Assembly (NCBI GenBank): GCA_013396525.1
Contig: VWYX01000725.1
Coordinates: 1 to 64,000, forward strand
Direction: 5' to 3'
DNA length: 64,000 bases
DNA from: Chaetorhynchus papuensis
Taxonomy: Eukaryota; Chordata; Aves; Passeriformes; Rhipiduridae
The notes beneath the pieces were generated by a model, which worked only from the letters and a program-made list of their open reading frames with translations, made no database searches and was not told the origin of the DNA. Positions 24,028-34,992 of the stretch are shown piece by piece (the first letter of the stretch is position 1; the number at the start of each line of letters is the position of its first letter). Made by a program: the position numbers and the translations under genes.

Positions 24028-24345
24028 AGCGCGTTACAGAAGTCACGCACAAACCTCTACCCCCGTTCAGAATACCAAGCCCAGCCCGCACGGCACTGCC
24101 GCAGCCAAAGAACTCTGCTGCCATCTAAAGGCAGCCCCGGCGGCGCCCGGGCAGGACGTGCCGGTGCTCCGAGTGCCCACTCGTTACAGAGGCCAATTAA
24201 CATCCCCGTGCGACCACCAAATGCCACCTTGGTCCTTATGTCACTGCCGAATCTGTGCGCAGATTACTGTGGCGAACAGCACATTTAGTACTTTCAGTGT
24301 TACGGGGCTGCCTGGATAAACCTCAAAATGACAAATCACTGTCTG
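24028..24345. other. CpG-dense block, possible small CpG island
   Basis: About 20 CpG dinucleotides occur in roughly 320 bases, including GGCAGCCCCGGCGGCGCCCG at 24130-24149. The flanking kilobases are AT-rich and nearly CpG-free. No CR1 or LTR hallmark is seen. A CGTTACAGA word occurs twice (about 24032 and 24182). Open frames exist on both strands (103 codons at 24008-24319 plus; 63 codons at 23933-24124 minus) but have no recognisable domain. It could be a small promoter or enhancer, an exon, or an unfamiliar young GC-rich element. Confidence 0.5.
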
Positions 24346-24803
24346 CACGATTAATTTTCTTTCTGTCAAGTCTAGAAAGATGAGAGATTTTGGGGACATC
24401 ATACAACGTGTCAAGGAAATGCCAGCTGTCTCCATAACATCTCAGTGCTAACAATGGAGAGAGATTGATGATTCGTACACAGTGCTGTTTTTCATAACTT
24501 TAACAAATCTGAATTCCTCAGCAGATAAAGTAATGGAATCTGTCAGTCAGCAGGAAAATACTCAGAGCAGCAACAGATATTTAAATAATCAATATTGTAA
24601 CACTTGAAGGTGGTTGCAATAAACCTCAGGAACTTAAATTTTCACACAATAAAAGAGATATTCCTTTTTCTCATTCCTCATGATGGCTGTACTAAAGACA
24701 ATCACAGAGACAAACACTTAAAGGAATAAAGATATGTTTTTATTTCACAAAGGGAAGTACTTCTTTTTGGCAGGTATTACAATTTGATATATATTAAGAT
24801 TTG

Positions 24804-24817
24804 ATATATATATATAT
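24804..24817. repeat. (TA)n microsatellite
   Basis: Seven alternating TA units in an AT-rich stretch, ordinary for vertebrate intergenic DNA. Confidence 0.85.
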
Positions 24818-25467
24818 GCCACATATTTAAAGCAATGAAAAAGTCTCAGAGAATTGAGCAGCACCCTTAAATTAGATATGCTACCATTAAACGACAGATA
24901 CTTACACGAATCACAAGGATACTCCTTCAACATTTCTAAAGGCTTATATGCATCACAGTGCAGACTGAGCCCTGATGGTTTAGGATTACTTTCTATATCT
25001 GGGAAAGGTCTTCCAGGTCATGAAATAATAACAGCTATATCTCCCATGCTTCACCTTATAAACTTGCCAAGGTGCTATTTGATAGAAATCTCAAGAGAAA
25101 TCAATGAGCTCTATCAACAAATATATCTAAAAGGAACAGTACTGTATCAAAAAAAGAAACTATGGTGCCTCAGAAAAAGCAGACTATGGTTCCCTTTTCT
25201 CTGGGGAACCACTTTCAAAGATTACTATGGTTTCTGGCTTATAACATCGTAGGACTGAAAGAGCCCTCACAGTACTCTTCTTGAACCTCCTGGGCAGAAA
25301 TCTAGATTTTTTTTATACATTATATTTATTTTTACAGGATTTGCAGACTCCTATGAATAACTTAGATTTCTCTGAAACTTTATTTGGTTTTACCAGAATT
25401 TGCTCACAGAAAGCACATGCTATTTAAGTGATATATTTTCTGTACTTTATTGATTCCCCCATATTGT

Positions 25468-26610
25468 GAAGAAGTGCTCTTTGATGTAATCTTCTTGGAT
25501 TTCAGTAAAGCTTTTGATACTGTCTCTCACAGGATCCTTCTGGACAAAATGTCCAACCACAGCTGGATAAACACATCATGTGATGGGTGAGCAACTGGCT
25601 CATGGGTGGGCACAAAGGGTTACAGTGAAGGGGGTGACATCTGACTGGGGACCTGCCACTAGTGGGGTTCTCCAGGCCTCTGTCCTCAGCCCTGTGCTCT
25701 TCAGCATCTTCAAATATTACTTGAATGCAGGACTGGAACGGATACTAAGCAAGTTCATAGCTGATGCAAAACTGGGAGCTGATATAAAACCCTCTGTCAA
25801 AGGCAGGGAGACCCTGCAGAGAAACCTCAACAAATTAGGACTGGGCAATCACCTTCAACAAGGGAAAGTGATGGAATCTGCACCTGGGATGGGGCAACCC
25901 TGGACGTATGGACAGACTGGGGAACGAGAGGCTGGAGAGCAGTGCTGCAGAGGGGACCTGGGGGTCCTGGTTGATGCAAGTTGAAAATGAGACAGCAGTG
26001 CCCTCTTTTCCAGGAGGGCCAACTGTGTCCTGAGGGCATCAGGCACAGCATCACCAGCCGGGCAAGGGAGGGGATTGCGCAGCCCTACTCTGCACTGGGG
26101 TGGCCTCACCTTGAGTGCTGGGGGCTGTTTTGGGCATTACAATATAAAAAAGACATTAAGCTATCAGAGAGTGTACAAAGGAGGGCCATGAGAATGGGGA
26201 AAGGCCTTGAGGGGAAGCTGACATCACTTGGTCTGTTCAGCCTGGAGAAGAGGAGATGGAGGGGAGACCTCATTGAAGTTACATCTTCCTCATGAGGGGA
26301 AGAGGAGGGGCACTCATCTCTTCTCTGTGGTGACCAGTGACAGGACCCGAGGGAATGGCCTGAAATTGTGTCAGGGAGGTTTAGGCTGGATATTAGGAAC
26401 AGATTCTTCCCCCAGAGGGTGGTTGGTCACTGAACAGGCTCCCCAGGGAAGTGGTCACAGCACCAGCCTGACAGAGTTCGAGGGTTTGGACAATGCTCTC
26501 AGGCACGTGGTGTGACTCTTGGGGATGGTGCTGTGCAGGGCCAGGAGCTTAACTTGATGATGCTGGTGGTTTCCTTCCAACTCAGCATAATCTGTGATTC
26601 TGCAATTCTG
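25468..26610 (+). mobile_element. CR1 LINE, 5'-truncated, with decayed RT region and 3' tail
   Basis: About 1.14 kb of CR1 in sense orientation. It begins inside ORF2, runs through the RT remnant (25488-25800), the ORF2 C-terminal region (26000-26280: GGAGGGCCAACTGTGTCCTG, CTTGAGTGCTGGGGGCTGTT, CAGCCTGGAGAAGAGGAGAT) and the 3' untranslated region (GACAGGACCCGAGGGAATGG; CTTCCCCCAGAGGGTGGTTGG). It ends TCCTTCCAACTCAGCATAATCTGTGATTC. The copy is an ordinary 5'-truncated insertion with many substitutions and small indels. Confidence 0.95.
25488..25800 (+). pseudogene. CR1 ORF2 reverse-transcriptase remnant, broken
   Basis: CR1 ORF2 encodes an endonuclease and reverse transcriptase that copies the element's RNA at the nicked target. 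Here only the middle of the RT domain remains. One frame reads FLDFSKAFDTVSHRILLDKM (25494 onward), the RT segment that holds the first catalytic aspartate, and hits a stop at about 25587. The reading shifts by one base into another frame, where the family's PQGSV motif has become LQASV and the FADD catalytic box has become FIADA. The upstream endonuclease and fingers are absent. With the stop, the frameshift and the altered active site, it cannot make a working enzyme. Confidence 0.92.
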
Positions 26611-29187
26611 ATGTTCTTTCTCCCCCTCTCTCTCTTTTCCTTTACTATTATTCTTTGCTGTAATGAATCTGAACAAGAATTTTATTTGGGGCTCAGTTAG
26701 TAAATGAAACATAGACTGAGCACGTTTTTTGACTTATGAGCATTCTGAAAAGTAGTGTATTATGTTTCATCCTCACACAGATGAATTCTGAACATCTTCC
26801 ATAGAGTAAAGGCCACACAAAATTGTAGACTTCAGTATTGAAGAGAACTAGTCCTGTCACAAAAATTGCATCTGTCCCCACACCTTTTTACAGGAGGCAC
26901 ATTGCCTGAGAATGATGGAAATTATTAGAGAGGGATGCTGAGGAAACAGACTTTTCCCTCTGAGCTACACAGTGAAGTGTTCAGATGCCCCAGAAAATAA
27001 AGTGCCCCAGGTCTCCTCAAGAGAGAATGAGAACAAAAAGAATACTCAAGTAGTCCTCTGTTCTGTATAATGGTGAACATATTTTGGATTTCAATAAATA
27101 TTTCCAAGTCAAGAGTTTTTCTGTTGGTCTTTAATTATCAGCTTCTGGGTGTTACCAAAAGAAAGAGGTTTGCTACACGTACCTTCAGTCTAATTATTAG
27201 GTGGGTTTTTTTATTTTTATGGAAGATATAGGAGTCATGAAGAAGGCCAAAAGCAAGGAAATCTCTGGAGGCAGCTAAGCTTTGAAGACATCATCTACAG
27301 AAAACATATTCATACTGTTGATGTTTTTAAACACTTCAGCTGGGATTTGCTTTGAGAATAAAATACTTGAGATTAGATGTTAGTTTGTAGGTGGTTACAT
27401 GTGAGCTATGGGTCTTAACATTATGGTTACATCTGATACAAAGCTGGGTTGCCTTGTTTCATTCTTTTTCAAATGTTTCCTTCTTTCTTTTGTCTTTTAC
27501 TTCACTTTAATTCATCTTTATTCTTCTTTTATCACTCTTGATTTTCTTATTTTTTCTTTCTATTCTTTGTGTGTGTTTGGGGTTTTTTTTTTTCCCTCCT
27601 ACATAATCAACCAGGTGTCATTCTTTCCCTTTCAAATCCCAGTATACCTTTTATATTAGGTCCTTCATTGCACATCAAACCATGTGTGTAATGAAACCAG
27701 GAATACACAAAGAAGAGTTAACCCCCCTCTTCATGAATTTTAAGCAAGAATTCAGATTAACAGGATATTGATATATTTCTTCATTTATTTTGCTTATTTA
27801 GTCTGTCCATGCTTCTTCTCTGCATAGAATTCTCCATCATCTAGTCTTCTTTTTGTTTTCATGTCCATCATTGTTACCCAAAAGCTCTTTCTAAAGATTA
27901 GAAGAAAACATTCTACTAAATTATTTCCATGGGAATACTATGCAGCCAAAGAACCGTATAAAACTAACATATTCCCTATATGTATCAGAAAAATAGAGTT
28001 TTAATCCCATCTTTCTGCCTTCTCACTCACAGAGAAAGCTGGAAGTCAGTATTCTCAAACTCAGGAAAGGCAGGGACAGACAACATAAATCAGGAAAAAA
28101 ATCAGCTGGAAAACATGGAGTCAAGATTAAAACCATTTGCTGTATCTGTACCAGGCTGAAACGCAACAGATAGAAGCGTCCCTTAAGTTCATTTTTTCCC
28201 TGCTGCAGTCACCCCAGCTACAGACCAGGACCAACTTGTCTGAGCTGATAAGATCTGACAAGATCTCAGTTTGTTATGGAATAGCTTCAGGCTACCATTT
28301 TTTGTTGCCGCTGTACTTGCAAAGGCTTGGAGAATGATATAAAACCAATAGGAAACAAAAGCCAGTTCCTCTGCTTAATGCTGCAGACCTGTAGAACTGG
28401 TTTCAATGGCAGAATGAAATTCAATTTACTATAACATTTAAAAGTTAAATACAAATACATGATAGATTCTAACTGTGAAGCTGTCTATTTGGTATTTGTT
28501 CACTAGATTTTATGATGGAATACAGAGGTGTATCTTGAGAGAACCAAAAAGAAGAGGACTTATTTACAGCGTCTGAGATTCTCAATGTCTGCCTCTTCCT
28601 GTGAACTCTTCCCTCAAATGCCCTCATGAATCATTCCATGATGTATAAAAAGAGTTCATAACCTGTAATTAACTGGCAACTGTTCCTTTGGAAAGAATGC
28701 ACTGCTTACATGCAAATAATTATTTTATTTCATTCGTGACTGTCTTTTCATATGATCTTCCATCTGGAAATGAAAACTTGGATTAATTTTTCTTATTTTA
28801 GATATGCTGCTTGGGCATATGACTCCTCTAGCACCTTAACTCACGTACTTTTGCACATAATTTTTTTACATAATGAATGCAATCAGAGTAATGTGTTCTC
28901 CTGGCTTTCAGTTTTTAATTTCCATTTTAAGAAAATGAGCAACCGACTGATTATTTCTACACCTTTTTTTTTCCACACCAGTGGACCCTGGTAGGTCCCA
29001 TATATTCTCTGCCCTTGACGCTGTTTTAAAAATTAGGCCAGAGCAGATGAACACTTACAGGATGATCTCCAATGTATCACCAGCCATGAAAAATTATTCA
29101 GGAATCTTCTAGCAAACCTAATGACTTCTGTTAAAAACTAAAAATTTCAGATTTAAGAACAACATATATCCCAGATCTAGGGAAAAA
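26611..29187. other. Unique AT-rich DNA with a pyrimidine-rich tract
   Basis: About 2.6 kb with no gene recognised. A strand-asymmetric T/C-rich tract spans about 27460-27605. It gives rise to an 83-codon frame rich in Phe and Leu (27408-27659) that is a composition artefact. Confidence 0.65.
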
Positions 29188-29416
29188 ATCATAGCATCAT
29201 CAAAAAACTTGGTTGGAAGGAACTTCTGGGGTCATAAGTATGGCAACCTGCTCAATGGAGGGCTAGTTTCAAAAATTCAGACAAATAAGGAAAATCTCTA
29301 TTAAGATTCCACAATGCCTCTGTTCTTGTGTTTAAACAGTCTCATGAAAATGTTTTTTCTTCATACACTGTTGGAATTTCTGTTACAGATTGTGACTATT
29401 GTCTTTCGTTTGAATC
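29188..29416 (-). mobile_element. Older CR1 LINE, 3' part, split by a younger CR1
   Basis: The plus strand begins with a decayed reversed CR1 end (ATCATAGCATCATCAAAAAA, GGTTGGAAGGAACTTCTGGG), then CAACCTGCTCAATGGAGGGC, GATTCCACAATGCCTCTGTTC and ATTGTGACTATTGTCTTTCG. This is the reverse complement of a diverged CR1 3' untranslated region. The match stops abruptly where a second CR1 3' end (GAATCATAGAATGG) starts. The likely continuation of this copy is at 30297-30925. Confidence 0.82.
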
Positions 29417-30296
29417 ATAGAATGGTTTGGTTTGGAAGGGGATCTTGAAGTTCATCTAATTTGAACCTCCTTCAGGGGGGTTGTCCCTGAAAGGACACCT
29501 TCAACTAGACCAGGTTGCTCAGAGCCATGTCTAACCTGGCCTTGAACTCCTCCAGGGATGAGGCATCCACAACTACACCACACAACCTGTTCCAGCACCC
29601 CACCATCCTCACAGTAAAGAATTTTTTCCTAATATCTAATCTAAACCTTTCCTAGTCTTTCCACTTGAACTCATTCCCCTTTTTCCCATTAATACATGTT
29701 CTTGTAAATAGTCTTGTCTCATCTTTCCTGCAAGTTCCCTTCCGATACTGGAAGGCTGCAACTAGGTTACCCTGAAGACTTTTGTTTTCCAGACTGAACA
29801 AACCCAGTTCTGTCACCCTTTCCTTATAGGAGGGGTGCTCCATCCCTTTGGTCAACTTGGTGACCTCCTCTGGACTCGGTCCAACAGGTCGATGTCCTTT
29901 TTATGCTGGGGACCCCAGAGCTGGATGAAGCACTCCAGGTGGGGTCTCACCAGAGCGGAGCAGAGAGGCAGAATCCTCTCCCTCGCCCTGCTGACCACGC
30001 TGCTTTGGATGCAGCCCAGGACATTTGGCTTTCTGGGCTTCAAATGCACATTGCTGGTCATGTCCAGCCTCTCATCCACCACCAACTCAAGTCCTCCTCA
30101 GACTTTAAATCTGTTCATCCTCCTGACTGTATTGATGCAGGGGGTTGCCCCAGCCTGGGTGCAGGATCTTGTACTTGGTCATGTTAAACCATATGAGATT
30201 CCCAAGTATCCACTTCTTTAGCCTGTCTTGGTCCCTCTGGATGGCACCCCATCCTTTATGATGTGTCAACAGCACCACTCAGCTTGTTGTTTTTGT
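29417..30296 (-). mobile_element. Younger CR1 LINE nested in an older copy, minus strand
   Basis: The element starts on the plus strand with the reversed 3' end AATCATAGAATGGTTTGGTT and GATCTTGAAGTTCATCTAAT, then passes through the 3' untranslated region (AGGGATGAGGCATCCACAAC; ACCTGTTCCAGCACCCCACC; TTTTTTCCTAATATCTAATC) and the end of ORF2 (CTGGGGACCCCAGAGCTGGA; GGTGGGGTCTCACCAG; GCAGCCCAGGACATTTGGCT; CCTCTGGATGGCACCCC). It stops near CACTCAGCTTGTTGTTTTTG. About 880 bases, less diverged than the flanking copy. No intact open frame remains (the longest is 128 codons, on the antisense strand). Confidence 0.92.
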
Positions 30297-30925
30297 GTAC
30301 TTTCAAGAATAGTCTGTCAATATCCAATTTTTAACCTCCCACCAATAGTAACCTGAAGATTATTAGACTCTCAGATACATTTTTTCTTGAGCTGAACAAA
30401 TCATATTCCTCAACTAGACCTTGTATGTCTTCTGCTCCATTTCCCAGACATCTTGGTGGCACTTTGACAGTCATCTCTATTTGCTGATATTTCTGTTTCA
30501 AAAGTGGACCTTTCTTGATGCAGGGTCATAGAGGGGACTAATAGCTTCCCTCAGCCTGCTAGCAATACTTTTGATGCTGTAGCTGGTTAGAATTCACCAT
30601 CCCAAAGGAACACACTGCTGGTCCATGTTCAGTTTGTTGCTCACACAACACCCAGGTTCTGTATCTACAGAGATGTTGCTCAGCCTGGACAATTTCATGG
30701 AGTTATTCTCCTCTAAGTGCAGGACTTTTCTGAACTCCCCAAGAAATTCCTAATGGGAATTCCTCCTTCATGTTAACATCCCTCTGGAAGGCAGCAATTT
30801 GGTGTCACCCACAGACTTGCTAAGGGTTCATTCCTTACCAAGGTCCAGAGCATAGAAGAAAATATTGAACAGTATTGAACAGAAATGTCAGTATTTATCC
30901 CTGAGGAGAATCATTTTGGTCAAAA
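30297..30925 (-). mobile_element. Older CR1 LINE, 5'-ward part of the split copy
   Basis: The sequence resumes with TTTCAAGAATAGTCTGTCAA and TTCTTGAGCTGAACAAATCA, which fit the CR1 region directly upstream of the 29188-29416 segment. It continues into ORF2 C-terminal sequence: CCTCAGCCTGCTAGCAATAC, AACACACTGCTGGTCCATGT, TCTACAGAGATGTTGCTCAG, CCCTCTGGAAGGCAGCA, GTGTCACCCACAGACTTGCT and AGAAAATATTGAACAG near 30875. Divergence is high throughout. The first 90 bases are the weakest part of the match. Confidence 0.75.
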
Positions 30926-30971
30926 CTCATAGCTTTGATCAAAATATGAAGGCACATTGCTGCCCAGCTAA

Positions 30972-31034
30972 TATAGAGTCAGAGTCATGGAATATGCTGA
31001 GTTGAAAGGGACCCACTGAAAATCATCCCAGGAG
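30972..31034 (-). mobile_element. CR1 LINE 3' tail, minus strand
   Basis: The plus strand reads TATAGAGTCAGAGTCATGGA ATATGCTGAG, then AGGGACCCACTGAAAATCAT. This is the reversed terminus of a CR1 subfamily. Only the last 60 bases are seen. Because its 3' end points left and it lies to the right of the other CR1 copy, it must be a separate insertion. Confidence 0.85.
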
Positions 31035-34000
31035 TTTTTGAGAAAGATTAGGAATTTTTGGTGTACCATATCTGTGGACTGTGAACAGATCTTAAAAACA
31101 GTATAGTAATATGGATAATTAAAAACAAGCTGTTGATGCTTATTTTCACCAGAGACAGGTTAAGAATCTAGGAATTATATTTGCTTAATGATATGACATG
31201 ACATGAATTTAGGAAGAGTAACAGTCAGGAATACTTCATTTTGTGGTAGCCTATTCAAACTATTTTCATAATGTTCCCAAGGAGTATGCTGGGAACTGGG
31301 TATCACTCATACCTGAAGTACTAAAGAAGAATTACTTAATGAACACTAATCTCTAATCCTTTTCCTGTTAGCAGTGCCAAGTTACTCACGCAGCCCAAAA
31401 TAGATGTCTTTTGGATTTTATCAACCTTATTTTTTTTGGCATGGTGAACAATGCAAAGTTGCACTGGTATTACAGAATGTAAGTTGCACATATTTCATTA
31501 TCTAACATGACATGTCTTTGTGACTGGCCATGGCTTGCCAAAAAGGGAGCACTAATTGAAAAGTGGTTTGCTCACACAGTGCCAAAAATGTAATTCGTAA
31601 AGATAACACGAGTCAAAACAGACAGAAGAACGCCTCTGTCTTTGACTGAGCTGCATCGAGACGACAGCTAACTCAATCCTGATATGTCTATAAAAAGATC
31701 CCTTTTTGCTATACTTTCTTAACAGAAAGAATGCATACTACAGTGAAAAAGGCATGTCTGTGTGTATGCCTCTGCATATGTGTACACAAGTATATGATTG
31801 ATTTCTTAAGGTCTTAGCTTCAATTTTAGTAGAGAATGCTCTAGCAAGCCTTAAAATTTAACAACTCTGTGTTGTTAAATCTTCCAGGATCTACTCCTTT
31901 GTTTATAAATTCTCCTAAATATAAAAATTACTTTACATCTGTCTTTGTAACAGCTTACCTCCTACCTGAAACTATTCTGATTTGTGTTCTTTGTCCTTGA
32001 TATTTAGTGTTTCCTTGACTTCTACACTCAAGAATGGAAAGATATATTTCAGGCAAAGGGGTAACATTCATTTGAAACAAAGCATCTTGTATTTCTGACC
32101 AGATAAAAATGAGTGGTCTTTTGAATGCTTGCAACAGTTAAACAAATGTACTGGAATAGGTTTCTGCCTGAAGGTCAGAGCCAGCATATAGTAGGCCTCT
32201 TGCTGATCCATCAGCCACTGCCCTTCCCGGGTTCTGCTCAGAGCCTGATGTGTGCATTCCCTTCAGAGCACCCATACTCAAAACAGGGAACATGCTGAAG
32301 GAAATCGTATTGTTATCCCACAGACATCTGGAGCAATTGAATGCAGAAAGTAGCCCCTTGGAAGTGATTGCAGGGGCTAAAATGTAAAAAAGTTGTGAAG
32401 CTGCATGCTGTTGCTCCTCAGGACAATCACACATCCCTCGCCATCCTATCTGCAGATTTTTTCCAAATGCTGCCTATTCATTTGTTATTTTAAATTGTCT
32501 TACACTACAAGGCTGTGGTTTTCAGGAACAGAATTTCTTGTATGAGTCTAGATCTATTAATCTTGCTGTCTGTGCTCTGTTAACTGTTGTCAAGATCCTT
32601 TGTTGTATTGCAAGTAAAAATTACTGAGATCCTGACACACACAGACATACAGATGTAGACACACACACACATACACAACCATTAATGATACAGGAAAAAA
32701 ATATCAAAATCTTTAATCACAAGTAACCCTTAGGTGAACTATTGAGAAAATGAGTCTTTAGACTTTTGTTTATATTACTATAAATTTCAAATCCTCATAA
32801 CAGTTATGATTATTATTTCAAAAAAGTTTCAGTTTGGGATTAAGCATCTTGAAACCAACACGGTTAAACCTGGTAAAAATTTCTATGAAAATCTAAGGTT
32901 GCTGAAATTCACAGTTGTTTATTTCATCTGAAGTGCAGTCTGTAAGAGACCACTCATCTGTATGGAGACTATGCGAAAACAGGATGTGTAATAGCCTGCA
33001 CAATTAGAGGTTAATGAGAAAATCATTAATTTCAACAGGACAACAATTGCGTTTTATAGGCAGTATGATACTTAATCAAAATAAAATATCTGGGCTGCTA
33101 CACAATCATGTCATTAATACACATCCCTGTCCCTGTTAGTAGCTTCTGGCAGTTTCAAGAGGCTAAATTCCAACTTTTTTAAGAAGAATTAGAGTCATAA
33201 AAGGAGCTACATAAACTCTACCTTGCCACATAATCTGGACTAAGTAGTTATCAAAGGAAGACATAAAAAGATAATGTACTTCCAGTTTGGTTTCTTTTCT
33301 CCATTTCAGAGACAGTACAGTTGTTACATACAGACCCATTCTCTCTCATTCAGATTTTTCTTCAAAAAATTTTAATATATCTCTACACTGAGTACTCAAA
33401 TAAGTGGAGAGTGTGGAATTTATCTACGTGAAGTAGGTTAAAAACACTAAAAACATTAATATAGGGAGTTGCTAAATATGGAACGAAATGTGTGCATTCA
33501 AAACAGACTCAATTTCAGGACATAAGGACAAAGATAAATATTTGCAGGTTGAGAATACATATAAAAGTAAAACATATGAACAATTACCACTTGAAGTACA
33601 TCAGAAGTTGTTCACAGTAATTGTTAGTTAATTTATACCACTTGCTTTCATGTTGGCAACAGATGACAAGTTTAATCTAGAAATGTAATGAGCTATTTAT
33701 AGCTTTCAAAGCAAAATAACAATCACAGATTTCTTATGGAGAAAGTTACATCCAAGATTCTCTGGAAAAAGTGAGCAAAAAAGATTTTGGCCAAGACGAT
33801 ATAAAAATATGGTATTAGTAGAATATCAGTTCCAATTTAATTAATATTATAAAAAAGGTAAACTAAAAGGAAGTAATCTGTAACCAAAATACTAGCAATA
33901 CCTTTATTTATGGCCAGAAAAAATAAGACATTTACATTCTTAGTAACTATAAATTGTACCTGTTATTTCAGAGTCTCTAAAGCAGCTGCTGCCATTCAAG

Positions 34001-34369
34001 GAGTTACTTGAGACTCTTTGGGTGGCACTATGGGACATCAGTTGGGTTTAAATAGGTGTCAAAAAAAGGTAAACAAGATCACAAGAGTGATTTAAAAAAA
34101 GTAGAGAGCAAAATGCAACATGTTAATATACTTCTACTTAAATCCATGGTGAATTGACATCTTGACTGCTGTGTGAAATTCAGGTTTCCTTTTTTTCCAC
34201 GTCTTCTCAATAAATAGGCATCAAAGAGAAGCAGCTTTCCAAAATTAAACCTTTAAAAATGAGATAATACAGAGTCCAAATGTTTATGAGTTCTAGAAAG
34301 AAAGCTGATAAATTATTAGAAAACATGAAAAACAAGTTCATCAAGGATTATTAAAGGAAAAAATGTCTT
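31035..34369. other. Unique AT-rich DNA, no gene recognised
   Basis: About 3.3 kb. It contains a (CA)n-like run at 32635-32678 and a 98-codon minus-strand frame at 32138-32434 with no recognisable domain. A few CpGs cluster at 31600-31670. Nothing else stands out. Confidence 0.65.
32635..32678. repeat. Imperfect (CA)n microsatellite
   Basis: ACACACACAG, interrupted by CATACAGATGTAG, then ACACACACACACATACACA. An ordinary interrupted dinucleotide repeat. Confidence 0.85.
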
Positions 34370-34992
34370 AATCACAGAATCACAGAATGGGAAGAGACCA
34401 CAGTGACTCATCTGGTCAACTTCACTGTTCAGTCAGGGTCCTGCTAGAGCACATGGCACAGGATTGTGTCCAGCCAGTTTTTGAGTATGTTGTGGTTACC
34501 CACAACGTAAAGTTCCTCCTCATGTTCAGGTGGAACTTCCTGTGCTTCAGTTTCTGCCCATTGCCTCTTGTCCTATTGCTTGGCACCACTGAGCAAAGCC
34601 TGGTCCATCCTCCTGACATCCTCCCTTCAGACACTGATGGGCATTGATGAGGTCCCCTCTCTGTCTTCTCAAGGCAGAACAGGCCCAACTGCTTCAGCCT
34701 TGCCTCATAAGAGAGATATTCCAGCCCTTTACTCCTGCTCCAGGAGCTCCATATCTCTTATCCTAAGGAGCCCAGAACTGGACACAGCGCTCCACATGTG
34801 CCTCACCAGGACAGGGTAGGGGGGCAGGATCATTTCCTTTGACCGGCTGGTAGTGCTCTTCCTAACGCAGTCCAGGATATCCCTGAATTTCTTGGCCACA
34901 AGGACACACTGCTGGCTCATGGACAGCTTGTTGTCCACCAGGACTCCCAGGCTCTTCTCTGCAGAGCTGCTTTCCATGAGGTCATCCCCCAG
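34370..34992 (-). mobile_element. CR1 LINE 3' part, minus strand
   Basis: The plus strand opens with tandem AATCACAG units, the reversed CR1 3' end, then CAGTGACTCATCTGGTCAAC, CCAGCCAGTTTTTGAGTATG, GGTGGAACTTCCTGTGCTTC, CTGCCCATTGCCTCTTGTCC, the ORF2-end block GAGCCCAGAACTGGACACAG, TCACCAGGACAGGGTAGGGG, AAGGACACACTGCTGGCTCA, and CTTGTTGTCCACCAGGACTC. It ends at CATCCCCCAG, followed by an A-run and a C-run (34992-35021). About 620 bases and only moderately diverged. The residual open frames (up to 95 codons, minus) are ORF2 C-terminal debris. Confidence 0.95.

Larger units (their letters stand above)
21958..25467. other. Unique AT-rich DNA interrupted by a CpG-dense block
   Basis: The stretch contains no recognised gene. 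It includes a CpG-dense block at 24028-24345 (listed separately), a short (TA)n run at 24804-24817, and a 132-codon frame at 24854-25252 with no recognisable domain that I regard as chance. Confidence 0.65.

Noticed and set aside
24854..25252. 132-codon plus-strand frame
   Set aside because: AT-rich, no recognisable domain, no exon signals; expected by chance at this base composition.
29835..30221. 128-codon plus-strand frame
   Set aside because: It is antisense to a minus-strand CR1 and mirrors decayed ORF2 sequence.
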